From DATFMH01 sp035267045 (GTDB lineage: Bacteria; Bacteroidota; Rhodothermia; Balneolales; DATFMH01), in contig DATFMH010000226.1 of assembly GCA_035267045.1 (NCBI GenBank), forward strand, positions 33,441 through 97,440: 64,000 nt of DNA. The letters run 5' to 3'. Shown here piece by piece: positions 43,081 through 52,424 of this stretch (positions within the stretch are counted from its first letter, which is position 1; the number at the start of each line of letters is the position of its first letter). The position numbers and the translations under genes are program-made. The notes below the pieces were generated by a model that was not told where the DNA came from, did not search any database, and was given only the letters and a program-made list of their open reading frames with translations.

Positions 43081-44099
43081 CAGTGGAAAGTAAATCTTCA
43101 GATATAGATAAAAACAAGACAATATTATCGGGCATTCAGCCTTCAGGCAAACTACATCTCGGTAACTATTTCGGAGCCATGAAACAGCATCTTGAAATGC
43201 AGCATAAAGGGGATGCTTTTTATTTCATGGCCAATTACCACACATTGACATCAATTAATGATGGCCAGACACTTCGTCAAAATACCCTGGATGTGGCGCT
43301 CGATTATTTGGCATTGGGCCTTGACCCTGATAAATGTACATTCTTCATTCAGAGTGACGTTCCTCAGGTAACCGAATTGGCATGGATACTCGGAACAATC
43401 TGCCCGGTAAGCATGATGGAGAAAGGTGTGGCTTATAAAGATAAAGTGGCAAATGGCCTTGCTCCGAATATCGGCCTGTTTACATATCCGGTACTTCAGG
43501 CTGCAGATATCCTTATTTATAACTCGGACCTTGTACCTGTTGGGGCCGATCAGAAACAGAATGTAGAGATTTGCAGAGATCTGGCAGGTAAATTCAATCA
43601 TATATACCAGGGGGAATATTTAAAGATCCCAGATCCGTATATCGTTGAATCGGTTGCCGTCGTACCCGGGACAGATGGTCGCAAGATGAGTAAATCGTAC
43701 GATAATACCATACAGATATTTGATGAGGGTAAGACACTCAAGACGAAAGTGATGTCCATAAAGACAGATTCAACACCACTGGAAGAACCGAAGAATCCCG
43801 ATACGTGTAATGTATATGCCCTGATCAAACTTTTTGCTACTCCTGAAAAGCAAGAGGAGATAGCTGATAACTATCGTTCGGGCGGTTATGGGTACGGCCA
43901 TGCCAAGAAGGAATTACTGGGCTTGATAGAAAATTATTTTGCCGAGGCCAGGGAACGCCGTAAAGAGCTGATAAAGGACCCTGATTATGTATTTGATGTT
44001 CTTAAGACAGGAGCTGAAAAAGCAAGGGTACGGGCAGAACAGGTTATGGAGCCTATCAGGGAAGCTGCAGGTTTGATACGTAATTTTAAAATGGTGTAA
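43077..44099 (+). CDS. trpS: Tryptophanyl-tRNA synthetase
   Basis: Class I synthetase that charges tRNA-Trp, 340 aa. The HIGH-type motif is in GIQPSGKLHLGNYFGA (residues about 19-34), the Trp-binding YPVLQAADIL is present, and KMSKS occurs in GRKMSKSYDNTI. Placement inside the trp operon, between trpE and trpG, is unusual. The leader mechanism senses charged tRNA-Trp, so the synthetase that sets that level is under the same switch. It overlaps trpE by 4 bases and trpG follows after 11. Confidence 0.96.
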   Translation: MTVESKSSDIDKNKTILSGIQPSGKLHLGNYFGAMKQHLEMQHKGDAFYFMANYHTLTSINDGQTLRQNTLDVALDYLALGLDPDKCTFFIQSDVPQVTELAWILGTICPVSMMEKGVAYKDKVANGLAPNIGLFTYPVLQAADILIYNSDLVPVGADQKQNVEICRDLAGKFNHIYQGEYLKIPDPYIVESVAVVPGTDGRKMSKSYDNTIQIFDEGKTLKTKVMSIKTDSTPLEEPKNPDTCNVYALIKLFATPEKQEEIADNYRSGGYGYGHAKKELLGLIENYFAEARERRKELIKDPDYVFDVLKTGAEKARVRAEQVMEPIREAAGLIRNFKMV

Positions 44100-44110
44100 C
44101 GGGATATCAT

Positions 44111-44692
44111 ATGATCCTTATTATCGATAATTATGATTCATTCACTTATAATCTTGTTCACCTTGTAGGTGAACATACATCGGATTATAATGTATACCGG
44201 AATGACAAACTTACCGTCGATCAGATTCGGGATATGAATCCTGATAAAATACTCCTGTCGCCCGGACCGGGCCGGCCGGATCAGGCCGGTATAATGGAAG
44301 ATGTCATCGAATCGATGGGTAAAGACACACCTGTTTTAGGTGTTTGCCTGGGACATCAGGCAATTGGTGAAGTATTTGGTGCTGAAGTGGTTCACGCTCC
44401 AACATTGATGCACGGTAAAACATCGGAAATATATCATGACGGGAAGAGTGTTTATCTGTCGGTAACACAAGGTTTTAAGGCGACCCGGTATCATTCACTT
44501 GTACTGGATAGAAAAAGCATCTCCGATGAAGAATTTGAAATTACCGCGGAAACATCGGAAGGTGTTGTAATGGGAATCAGGCATCGGCGATATCCGATCG
44601 AAGGTATCCAGTTTCATCCTGAAAGTATTTTGACAATTGAAGGGCCAAAAATAATTGCAAATTGGCTTAATGGTAATAATAACAGCAATTAG
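44111..44692 (+). CDS. trpG: Anthranilate synthase component II (glutamine amidotransferase)
   Basis: Supplies ammonia to TrpE by glutamine hydrolysis. 193 aa, class I amidotransferase with catalytic C79 (GVCLGHQAIG), H169 and E171 (GIQFHPES), and the oxyanion motif LLSPGPGRP. It ends 14 bases before trpD and is not fused to it. Confidence 0.95.
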   Translation: MILIIDNYDSFTYNLVHLVGEHTSDYNVYRNDKLTVDQIRDMNPDKILLSPGPGRPDQAGIMEDVIESMGKDTPVLGVCLGHQAIGEVFGAEVVHAPTLMHGKTSEIYHDGKSVYLSVTQGFKATRYHSLVLDRKSISDEEFEITAETSEGVVMGIRHRRYPIEGIQFHPESILTIEGPKIIANWLNGNNNSN

Positions 44693-44706
44693 GTACAGGT
44701 ACTGTA

Positions 44707-45744
44707 ATGTTTTCATTTACGGAAATACTCAATAAATTGGCTGATGGGGAAGATCTCAGTTCGGATGAAGCCACATTTGCCATAAAGTCCATTATAACCG
44801 GTGAGGTTTCGGAAGCACGTATATCGGCATTTCTCTTTGGCATGCGCATGAAAGGGGAAAGTGTCGAAGAATTAACCGCCATTGTTAAAGTGATGCGGGA
44901 TGCCGTTGTTCAGGTAGATGTTCCGCTGGATAATGCCATTGACCTGTGTGGTACGGGCGGGGATCAATCGGGAACATTTAATATCTCAACCGGTGCTATG
45001 TTTGTAGCGGCCGGAGCGGGTGTACCTGTATTGAAGCATGGTAATCGAAGTGTATCGAGTAAAAGCGGTAGTGCCGACGTGCTGGAAGCTCTTGGTGCAG
45101 TTGCCACGTTAAAAAAGGAAGAAGTGGAAAAGATGTTTAATGAAACCGGTATGGCATTTATGTTTGCACCGTTTTTCCATCCGGCAATGAAAGAAGTTAT
45201 GCCGGCAAGACGATCGCTAAAGCTTAGGACGTTTTTTAATATTTTAGGCCCTTTATTAAATCCTGCTAAAGTAAAACGACAAGTCATAGGTGCTTATAGT
45301 CAGGACGTGGCAAATAAAATTGTGCAGATATTATCTAATCTTGATACCGAGTTTGCTTATGGTGTTAATTCACACGACGGGATGGACGAATTCAGTATCA
45401 ATACCTATACGGAAGTGTATCATTTGCAGAATAATATGCATTCCGATTCCATCCGGTTTGATCCGCGTGATCTTGGTTTTACATTGGCTACAATGGAAGA
45501 AATACAAGGTGGAGATAAAGAAAAAAATGCTGAAATCATCCGTTCAATTCTCGAAGATAAAGCTACGGATGCTCAACGGGATGTAATACTTCTGAATGCA
45601 TTATTTGCCATACATGCATCCGGTATTGTTGATGATCTGGAAGAAGCACATGATGCAGCTCTCGACAGTCTTAAAAGCGGCAGGGCATTAAAGAAACTCA
45701 ACGAGTTTGTAACCGGTACAAACGATATCCATAACAGTAATTGA
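44707..45744 (+). CDS. trpD: Anthranilate phosphoribosyltransferase
   Basis: Joins anthranilate to PRPP. 345 aa. The PRPP-binding CGTGGDQSGTFNIST (residues about 80-94), HGNRSVSSKSGSADVLEALG and the RRSLKLRTFFNILGPLLNP block are complete. Its stop codon overlaps the TTG that would extend trpC. Confidence 0.96.
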   Translation: MFSFTEILNKLADGEDLSSDEATFAIKSIITGEVSEARISAFLFGMRMKGESVEELTAIVKVMRDAVVQVDVPLDNAIDLCGTGGDQSGTFNISTGAMFVAAGAGVPVLKHGNRSVSSKSGSADVLEALGAVATLKKEEVEKMFNETGMAFMFAPFFHPAMKEVMPARRSLKLRTFFNILGPLLNPAKVKRQVIGAYSQDVANKIVQILSNLDTEFAYGVNSHDGMDEFSINTYTEVYHLQNNMHSDSIRFDPRDLGFTLATMEEIQGGDKEKNAEIIRSILEDKATDAQRDVILLNALFAIHASGIVDDLEEAHDAALDSLKSGRALKKLNEFVTGTNDIHNSN

Positions 45745-45749
45745 TTGAA

Positions 45750-46541
45750 ATGCCGGATATACTTTCAAATATAGTAGACAAAACCAGAAGCGAGCTCAAT
45801 AAGAAAAAAAAGAAAGTTGGTATCTCCGATTTTCAGGCTTTTGAATTATATGAAAGACCGAGAAAGAACTTTAAAGAACGTTTACATGATGGTTCAAATC
45901 CATCTATTATAGCTGAAATAAAGAAAGCCTCTCCTTCCAGGGGATTAATTCGGGAAGATTTTAATGTACAGCGAATTGCTTCACAATATAGAGAAGCAGG
46001 GGCTTCGGCGTTATCGATATTAACGGAAGAATTCTTTTTCCAGGGAGCTTTGGAGAATTTAAAATTGGCCCGTAATGAAGTTGATATCCCACTGCTGCGT
46101 AAGGATTTCATCATCGATCCCTATCAAATAGAAGAAGCGAGAGCTTATGGAGCTGATGCTGTCCTGTTGATTGTGCGCATTACAGATGGGAATCAGCTTC
46201 AGGAATTGCATCATGCTGCTGAAGAAGCAGAACTACAATGTCTTGTTGAGTGTTATGATCAGGAAGATTACAATAGAATCGATTTTGAACGTGTTAATAT
46301 CATAGGTGTTAATAACAGGGACCTGAAAACTTTTAATGTGCATTTACACCAGGGTGTCGCGTTACTAAATAAGGCACCGGATGAAATTGTTAAAGTTTCT
46401 GAAAGTGGCTTACACAATGCCGATGACTTACAATATTTGCGTGATAACGGGATTCATGCTGCACTGATTGGAGAGTATTTTATGAAACAAGATCATCCCG
46501 GAGAAGTGTTACGGAATTTACTTGCGAATTTAAATAAATAA
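45750..46541 (+). CDS. trpC: Indole-3-glycerol phosphate synthase
   Basis: Closes the pyrrole ring to make indole-3-glycerol phosphate. 263 aa TIM barrel with EIKKASPSRGLI, ALSILTEEFFFQG, LLRKDFIIDPYQI, GVNNRDLKTF and VSESGLHNADDL. The ATG at 45750 (MPDILSNIVDKT) is preferred over the TTG at 45741, which would add three residues and overlap the trpD stop. Separate from trpF. Confidence 0.95.
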   Translation: MPDILSNIVDKTRSELNKKKKKVGISDFQAFELYERPRKNFKERLHDGSNPSIIAEIKKASPSRGLIREDFNVQRIASQYREAGASALSILTEEFFFQGALENLKLARNEVDIPLLRKDFIIDPYQIEEARAYGADAVLLIVRITDGNQLQELHHAAEEAELQCLVECYDQEDYNRIDFERVNIIGVNNRDLKTFNVHLHQGVALLNKAPDEIVKVSESGLHNADDLQYLRDNGIHAALIGEYFMKQDHPGEVLRNLLANLNK

Positions 46542-46554
46542 TACAGAATCAAAA

Positions 46555-47223
46555 ATGTTTGTTGAAGAAGATGCCCGGACCCGGGTGAAAATTTGTGGTT
46601 TGACCAAACTTGAGCATGCCCGGTATGCATCCGGGGCCATGGCAGATTACCTTGGCTATATCTTTTATGACAAGAGTCCGCGTTATATTGTACCTGCGGA
46701 AGCGTCAGCTATCATAAGTTGGGTGGAAGGACCCCAAAATGTTGGCGTATTTGTCGATCAGTCACTGGATGATGTCAATGAAATTGCTACAATGACCGGG
46801 ATTGATTATATCCAGCTGCATGGTGAAGAGTCGCCGGAATATTGTCAGCTTATAGAAAAGCCTATCATTAAATCATTTCGTATCAAAGCAGGAACGACAC
46901 GCGAAGAACTGGAAGCAATGATTGCCCCTTATGAAGGTGTAGCTGAATACTTTCTGTTTGATACCTATGATAAAGACGCACAGGGTGGTACGGGTAAAAA
47001 GTTCAATTGGGAAATACTGAAAGATTGGGATAATGAGATCCCTTTTTTCCTGGCGGGTGGCCTGTCATCGGATAATATCAGTAAAGCGATTCGCACAGTT
47101 AAACCATATGCCATCGATATTTCAAGCAGCCTGGAAGCAGAAGCAGGTATCAAGGATTTAGATAAAATGGATAACTTTTTTGAAGAAGTGCGCAGAATTT
47201 GGGATACGCAAGAAGCAGATTAA
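46555..47223 (+). CDS. trpF: Phosphoribosylanthranilate isomerase
   Basis: Amadori isomerisation of phosphoribosyl-anthranilate. 222 aa TIM barrel: VKICGLTKLEHARY (residues about 9-22), FVDQSLDDV, IQLHGEESPEYC, LFDTYDKDAQGGTGKKFNW, FLAGGLSSDN and AIDISSSLEAEAGIKD. The last residues, QEAD, and the stop codon are written inside a 9-base tandem repeat (47214-47238), so the C-terminus has probably been set by a repeat insertion. Confidence 0.94.
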   Translation: MFVEEDARTRVKICGLTKLEHARYASGAMADYLGYIFYDKSPRYIVPAEASAIISWVEGPQNVGVFVDQSLDDVNEIATMTGIDYIQLHGEESPEYCQLIEKPIIKSFRIKAGTTREELEAMIAPYEGVAEYFLFDTYDKDAQGGTGKKFNWEILKDWDNEIPFFLAGGLSSDNISKAIRTVKPYAIDISSSLEAEAGIKDLDKMDNFFEEVRRIWDTQEAD

Positions 47224-47245
47224 GCAGATTAAGCAGATGTTGCGT
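47206..47245. repeat. 9-base tandem repeat AGCAGATTA x3 framed by a short inverted repeat
   Basis: Unit AGCAGATTA occurs at 47214-47222 and 47223-47231, with a third copy at 47232-47238 ending in G. ACGCAA (47206-47211) and TTGCGT (47240-47245) are reverse complements and frame it. The trpF stop codon TAA (47221-47223) is made by the repeat. Confidence 0.75.
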
Positions 47246-47307
47246 TAATAAGTAGAAGCATCAGTCGAGATAATTAATTTTCATAGAAATACAACATTAT
47301 AAAACAT

Positions 47308-48495
47308 ATGGCTTATCAAGCCCCTACTAAAGAAGGTTATTTTGGTCAATTCGGTGGTCGTTTTGTACCGGAAATTTTGATTCCGGCTATAAATGAATTA
47401 AATACAGCCTATCGTCAGGCCCAAAATGATGTATCCTTCAATGAAGAATACGGAAGTCTGCTACATGAGTATGTTGGGAGACCAACTTCTTTAACGTTTG
47501 CAGAGCGACTCACAGAGTATTACGGTAAAGCAAAGATATATTTTAAAAGAGAAGATTTGTGCCATACCGGTGCTCATAAAATCAATAATACGATTGGCCA
47601 GATTTTGCTCGCCCGGAGAATGGGGAAGAAAAGAATCATTGCCGAGACCGGTGCCGGTCAACATGGAGTGGCAACAGCTACGGTGTGTGCGCGTTTCGGT
47701 TTGGATTGCATTATTTATATGGGCAAGGAGGATATGGAGCGGCAGAAATTAAATGTCGATCGCATTCGCCTCCTTGGAGCCGAGGTCAGAATGGTAACCA
47801 GCGGATCTCAAACTCTGAAAGATGCAACAAATGAGGCCATCAGGGATTGGGTCACAAACGTGGACGATACCTATTACATCATAGGATCAGTCGTAGGCCC
47901 GCATCCATATCCGATGATGGTTCGTGATTTTCAAAAAGTTATAGGCGAAGAAACCAAAAAGCAGACCCTAAAAAAGGAAGGAAGATTACCTGATTATATT
48001 TTGGCCTGTGTAGGTGGAGGATCGAATGCGATGGGCATTTTTTATCCCTTCCTTAATGATAAGACGGTCAAATTAATTGGCCTGGAAGCCGCAGGACTTG
48101 GTGTTGATACCGATAAAACGGCTGCATCTCTAAGTATCGGCACACCGGGCATATTGCACGGTGCCCTCAGCTTTTTATTACAGAATGAAGAGGGCCAGGT
48201 TCAACTGGCTCATTCAGTGAGTGCCGGCCTTGATTATCCGGGTATTGGCCCAGAACACGCTTATCTTCATGATTCGGGCCGGGTCACATATCATGCAATT
48301 ACAGATGATGAAGCCATGGAGACTGTAAAGCTGGTGTCCCGTAAAGAAGGCATTATTCCGGCTATTGAATCGGCTCACGCTATGGCTTATCTCGAAAAAT
48401 TGATGCCGGAAACAACAGAAAATGAAATTGTCATTGTCAACTGTTCGGGCAGAGGGGATAAAGACATGGGAACTATTTCAAAATATCTTGATTAA
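47308..48495 (+). CDS. trpB: Tryptophan synthase beta subunit
   Basis: PLP enzyme joining indole and serine. 395 aa, TrpB1 type. Schiff-base K91 in REDLCHTGAHKINNTIGQ, phosphate-binding CVGGGSNAMG, the EGRLPDY-like COMM region before it, and the ending NCSGRGDKDMGTI. The 84-base gap from trpF is the longest in the operon, so a secondary promoter there is possible. Confidence 0.97.
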   Translation: MAYQAPTKEGYFGQFGGRFVPEILIPAINELNTAYRQAQNDVSFNEEYGSLLHEYVGRPTSLTFAERLTEYYGKAKIYFKREDLCHTGAHKINNTIGQILLARRMGKKRIIAETGAGQHGVATATVCARFGLDCIIYMGKEDMERQKLNVDRIRLLGAEVRMVTSGSQTLKDATNEAIRDWVTNVDDTYYIIGSVVGPHPYPMMVRDFQKVIGEETKKQTLKKEGRLPDYILACVGGGSNAMGIFYPFLNDKTVKLIGLEAAGLGVDTDKTAASLSIGTPGILHGALSFLLQNEEGQVQLAHSVSAGLDYPGIGPEHAYLHDSGRVTYHAITDDEAMETVKLVSRKEGIIPAIESAHAMAYLEKLMPETTENEIVIVNCSGRGDKDMGTISKYLD

Positions 48496-48497
48496 CA

Positions 48498-49310
48498 ATG
48501 CAGAATAAAAGCAACAGATTAAACCTATTATTCGAAGCCGGTAAAAAGAATCCCAATGGAAAAGTAATGAGCCTTTTTCTGACGGCCGGTTACCCCACGG
48601 TTGAAGATACCGTCGATTTGGTCCTTGGTATGGATAAAGCCGGAGCTGACATGATAGAACTCGGGATGGCTTTTAGCGATCCACTTGCCGACGGACCGAC
48701 TATTCAATTGTCGAGTAATGAAGCTATTAAAAATGGCATCAGTATTACCAAAATCTTTCAACAGGTGAAGAAGATAAGGGAAAGTTCAGATATGCCGATC
48801 ATATTAATGGGTTACCTTAATCCCGTGATGCATTATGGTATTGAAAAATTTTGCAGAGGAGCATCTGATGCAGGTGTTGATGCCCTGATTTTACCTGATG
48901 TTCCCGTTGAAGAATCGAATATTATCAGGGAACACGCAGATAAATATGGCCTCAATCTTATTTATTTAGTGGCCCCCAATACCCCGGATGACAGAATGAA
49001 AATGATTGATGATCGATCAGGGGGTTTTGTGTATTGTGTTTCTGTAACGGGAGTTACAGGTGCCCGATCGGGGAATGAGGTGCAGAAATCGGTCGACAGG
49101 TTTATTGATCGTGTAAATCAAAATATTACCAAAAATCCTGTAATGATTGGATTTGGCATTAAAAATCACGAAAATGCAATGAATATTTCGCGAAAAGTGG
49201 ATGGTTTTATTGTCGGCAGTGCGTTAATTGATAATATAAAATCAAATTATCCAACAGACGGATGGAAGGAAAAACTTTTTGATTTTGTTAGTGAATTGAA
49301 ATACGGATGA
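48498..49310 (+). CDS. trpA: Tryptophan synthase alpha subunit
   Basis: Releases indole from indole-glycerol phosphate and channels it to TrpB. 270 aa TIM barrel with catalytic E54 and D65 (DMIELGMAFSDPLADGP); the residue normally Pro before FSDP is Ala. VSVTGVTGAR and GFGIKN are present. It starts 2 bases after trpB. No terminator is visible in the 101 bases before the next gene. Confidence 0.96.
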   Translation: MQNKSNRLNLLFEAGKKNPNGKVMSLFLTAGYPTVEDTVDLVLGMDKAGADMIELGMAFSDPLADGPTIQLSSNEAIKNGISITKIFQQVKKIRESSDMPIILMGYLNPVMHYGIEKFCRGASDAGVDALILPDVPVEESNIIREHADKYGLNLIYLVAPNTPDDRMKMIDDRSGGFVYCVSVTGVTGARSGNEVQKSVDRFIDRVNQNITKNPVMIGFGIKNHENAMNISRKVDGFIVGSALIDNIKSNYPTDGWKEKLFDFVSELKYG

Positions 49311-49411
49311 ATTTATATCTAAAAATTTTTAAATAAAATCCTGATATATTCGTTTTATAACAAAAATTATTAATAAGATTAGTGCATTGTCTATCATAAA
49401 CTTAAGGTGTC

Positions 49412-50554
49412 ATGCAAACTACGATTAAAAAAAATATTTCTGGATTATTATTATTGCTGATATTCCTTACCGTATTAACCGGGTGCAACGGGGATTACCG
49501 TATGGATGCTATCGGGAATAACGAACATATTTTGGTAGTAATGGATTCTACAAAATGGCATAGCAAAACGGCGGATGCCATTCGGGATGTATTTGCTGCT
49601 GATATCAAAACATTACCGCATCCGGAGCCGGAATATGATTTATCTTTTATGAGTTTGAGGAATACATCTGATCTTGACCAAGCCAAGAAGAGAAAAAATG
49701 TTATTTTTGCGGCCACATTAAATGAAAATACCAATACGGGCAAGTTCATCCGAGCTTTATTAAGTAAAGGTGTTAAAGACCGTGTTCGTGAAGGTCGCAA
49801 TTTTGCATTTCCATTACGTGATAAATGGTACAGGAATCAATGGACAATGATTCTTACCGGTAATTCTGATGATTCACTTGCTGCTAAAATCCATGAATCG
49901 GGTAGTCAATTACTCAGTACAATACATCAGATTACATTGCAGAGGATGCAAACATATTTATATCACCGGGGCGAACAGAAGGCGATTGAAGATACGTTAT
50001 GGGAAAAGCATGGTTTTAAGTTCAGGGTAGAACATGATTACCAGTTAAATGTTGACACTACCAATTTCGTTAGTTTACGTTGGTATATGGCCAATAATGA
50101 CCGCTGGATATGGGTTTGGTGGAAAGACAATGTGGATAATGTAGACAATCTGAATCAAAAATGGATTAATACGAAGCGTGACAGCCTGATGAAAATATAT
50201 ATTCGGGGAACTCGTGACAGTTCATATGTAACCACAGAGGACCGATACCCGAACAGGCGCCCAATAATTACAAAAACACTTGAAATGCACGGCAGGTATG
50301 CCTTGCAAACGATGGGTACATGGCGTATGACTCATGATGCAATGGGCGGGCCTTTTGTCAACTATACCATTTATGCACCCAAACAGCGTCGATTATATAT
50401 GATAGAATTTGCTCAGTTTGCCCCAAAATATCATAAACGCCGTTTTATGCGTCAGTTTCAGGCCATGGGCTGGACATTTCAACCCGATACAACGTTAACC
50501 CCCGATCAGGTTGTCAAATTGGATAAAAAACAGTACGAAAAAAGCAGTAAATAG
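49412..50554 (+). CDS. DUF4837-family lipoprotein
   Basis: 380-aa lipoprotein with lipobox VLTGC (C25). The DUF4837 domain fills the rest: NNEHILVVMDSTKW, a central segment rich in aromatic residues (RWYMANNDRWIWVWWKDN) and GTWRMTHDAMGGPFVNYTIY near the end. The family is found mainly in Bacteroidota and has no assigned function. It lies between trpA and bioF in the same direction, 23 bases before bioF. Confidence 0.82.
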   Translation: MQTTIKKNISGLLLLLIFLTVLTGCNGDYRMDAIGNNEHILVVMDSTKWHSKTADAIRDVFAADIKTLPHPEPEYDLSFMSLRNTSDLDQAKKRKNVIFAATLNENTNTGKFIRALLSKGVKDRVREGRNFAFPLRDKWYRNQWTMILTGNSDDSLAAKIHESGSQLLSTIHQITLQRMQTYLYHRGEQKAIEDTLWEKHGFKFRVEHDYQLNVDTTNFVSLRWYMANNDRWIWVWWKDNVDNVDNLNQKWINTKRDSLMKIYIRGTRDSSYVTTEDRYPNRRPIITKTLEMHGRYALQTMGTWRMTHDAMGGPFVNYTIYAPKQRRLYMIEFAQFAPKYHKRRFMRQFQAMGWTFQPDTTLTPDQVVKLDKKQYEKSSK

Positions 50555-50577
50555 AACGATTCCGGAGCGGACATAAA

Positions 50578-51747
50578 GTGAGTGAGATTTATCAGTCTTT
50601 CAAAGAGCAACTGAATCAGAGAAAGGTAGTGAATCGTTATCGTTCCTTAAAACCTATCAAACATCTCGATTTAAATGAGCCTGTAATAATTTTACAGGAT
50701 GGACGATCATTGCTAAATTTTTGCTCAAATGACTATTTGGGTTTGTCCAACCATTCGCATTTGAAGGAGAAATCGGAAGCTCACTTGCATGAATATGGAA
50801 CCGGTGCTACGGCATCACGATTGGTTTGCGGTGATTTTATCTGTCATGAAGAATTAGAAGAAAGGCTGGCCGATTGGTTAAATGAGGAATCCGCCCTCGT
50901 ATTTAATACCGGGTTTCAGGCCAATACAACAATCTTAAGCACACTTGCAGATCGGGAATCCGTTATTATTGCCGATAAATTGAGTCACAACAGCCTGATT
51001 CAGGGTGCACTTCTGAGTAAGAGCCGTTTATTACGATATAAACATAATGACCTGGATCATCTTGAGAAATTATTAATTAAAGAAGTCGCCGGTGGCAAAA
51101 AAATTATTATCGTTTCGGAAACGGTTTTTAGTATGGATGGTGACCGGAGTGATGTTGATGGTTTATCTGAGTTGGCATCAAAATACAATGCTTTCTTATA
51201 TCTCGATGAAGCACATGCCATTGGGATATTGGGTGAAAACGGTAAGGGGTTATCTTTTGGAAAGGATAATGTAGATTTAAGGTTAGGAACTTTTGGAAAA
51301 GCTTTTGGAGTGATGGGAGCTTTTATGACGGGTAGAGCGATTCTAAGAGATTATTTAATTAACTACTGCCCTGGTTTTATTTATACAACATCCCTATCAC
51401 CTGCTGTCATAGGAGCGATTGAGGGTGCGCTTGAGCTGATACCTGAAATGGGAGAACAACGGCAAAAAGTTCATGCCAATATCCTTTATTTAAAAGGGAA
51501 ATTACTTAAAATGGGATTTGATACGGGTAATTCTGACTCACAAATTATTCCCATAATTATCGGTGATGAGAAAGACACGTTATCCTTGTCCACTTATTTG
51601 GAAGGACATAATATATTGGCCACTGCTATTCGTCCACCAACGGTACCACATAACTCATCCAGGATACGAATTACACTCACCGCAAAACATACCAGGAATC
51701 ATATCGATTACTTTATTGATGTCCTTGACAATTGGCAAAATGGATAG
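50578..51747 (+). CDS. bioF: 8-amino-7-oxononanoate synthase
   Basis: Condenses pimeloyl-ACP (or -CoA) with alanine, the first ring-forming step of biotin synthesis. 389 aa, PLP enzyme of the alpha-oxoamine synthase family: K241 in GTFGKAFGVMGAF, LDEAHAIGILG, FCSNDYLGLS and GATASRLVCGD. Start GTG at 50578 with GGAG about 11 bases upstream. It overlaps the next gene by 8 bases. Confidence 0.93.
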   Translation: MSEIYQSFKEQLNQRKVVNRYRSLKPIKHLDLNEPVIILQDGRSLLNFCSNDYLGLSNHSHLKEKSEAHLHEYGTGATASRLVCGDFICHEELEERLADWLNEESALVFNTGFQANTTILSTLADRESVIIADKLSHNSLIQGALLSKSRLLRYKHNDLDHLEKLLIKEVAGGKKIIIVSETVFSMDGDRSDVDGLSELASKYNAFLYLDEAHAIGILGENGKGLSFGKDNVDLRLGTFGKAFGVMGAFMTGRAILRDYLINYCPGFIYTTSLSPAVIGAIEGALELIPEMGEQRQKVHANILYLKGKLLKMGFDTGNSDSQIIPIIIGDEKDTLSLSTYLEGHNILATAIRPPTVPHNSSRIRITLTAKHTRNHIDYFIDVLDNWQNG

Positions 51748-52417
51748 GATTTGGTTTCTGCAACATGGCTGGGGATTTGATTCCACATGCTGGAATCAAT
51801 GGCGATACCTGATACCTGAAAATGAGGTTATACTAACAGGCGATCGAGGTTACTTCGGTGATTCTATGCAAATTGACAGCATTGAAGTAACCAATCACCG
51901 GCAACTCGTAGTTGTAACCCATTCGTTGGGTATTCACCTTGTGCCGGATGATTTTTTAAATAAAGCACATAATCTCATTATCATTAGTGGTTTCGACTAC
52001 TTCCATCCTGAAGATCAACGATTAGAACAGCGTTCTCAGAAGATAGTAAAAAGTATGCTCGCCAGAATTGAAAATGGTCAATCAAGAGATTTACTTAAAG
52101 ATTTTTATAAGAATTGCTATTATCCAACGCATCCTGATTTAAAAGTGCCGAAAGAATGTAATGATTCTGTATTGAAAAATGATTTGGAATTATTGAATAA
52201 GAACAGAATGGTGATTGAAAATCTGAAGAACCCTCAAAAAATTCTTATTTTGCACGGTGATACAGATAGGATCGTAGATATTTCAAAAGGAAGAAAGCTA
52301 CAAGGGATGTTGGCCGGTAGTGAGATAGTAATTAAAGAGAAAAGCGGGCACTCATTGCCTTTTACTCATCCGGAATGGTGTATAGATCAGATATTGAGCA
52401 ACATAAATATGATATAG
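51740..52417 (+). CDS. BioH/BioG-like pimeloyl-ACP methyl ester esterase
   Basis: Predicted to release the methyl ester of pimeloyl-ACP after chain elongation primed by BioC. 225 aa from the ATG at 51740 (MDRIWFLQHGWGFDST), overlapping bioF by 8 bases; the frame is open further upstream, but that part is antisense-like sequence inside bioF. Catalytic residues by pattern: S62 in T-H-S-L-G (first Gly of GxSxG replaced by Thr), D176 in GDTDRIV and H204 in SGHSLP. Position between bioF and bioC supports the role; BioH versus BioG cannot be decided by eye. Confidence 0.8.
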   Translation: MDRIWFLQHGWGFDSTCWNQWRYLIPENEVILTGDRGYFGDSMQIDSIEVTNHRQLVVVTHSLGIHLVPDDFLNKAHNLIIISGFDYFHPEDQRLEQRSQKIVKSMLARIENGQSRDLLKDFYKNCYYPTHPDLKVPKECNDSVLKNDLELLNKNRMVIENLKNPQKILILHGDTDRIVDISKGRKLQGMLAGSEIVIKEKSGHSLPFTHPEWCIDQILSNINMI

Positions 52418-52424
52418 ATTTATT

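Noticed and set aside
51563..51739. N-terminal extension of the BioH/BioG-like gene
   Set aside because: It lies out of frame inside bioF; hydrolase similarity begins at the ATG at 51740.
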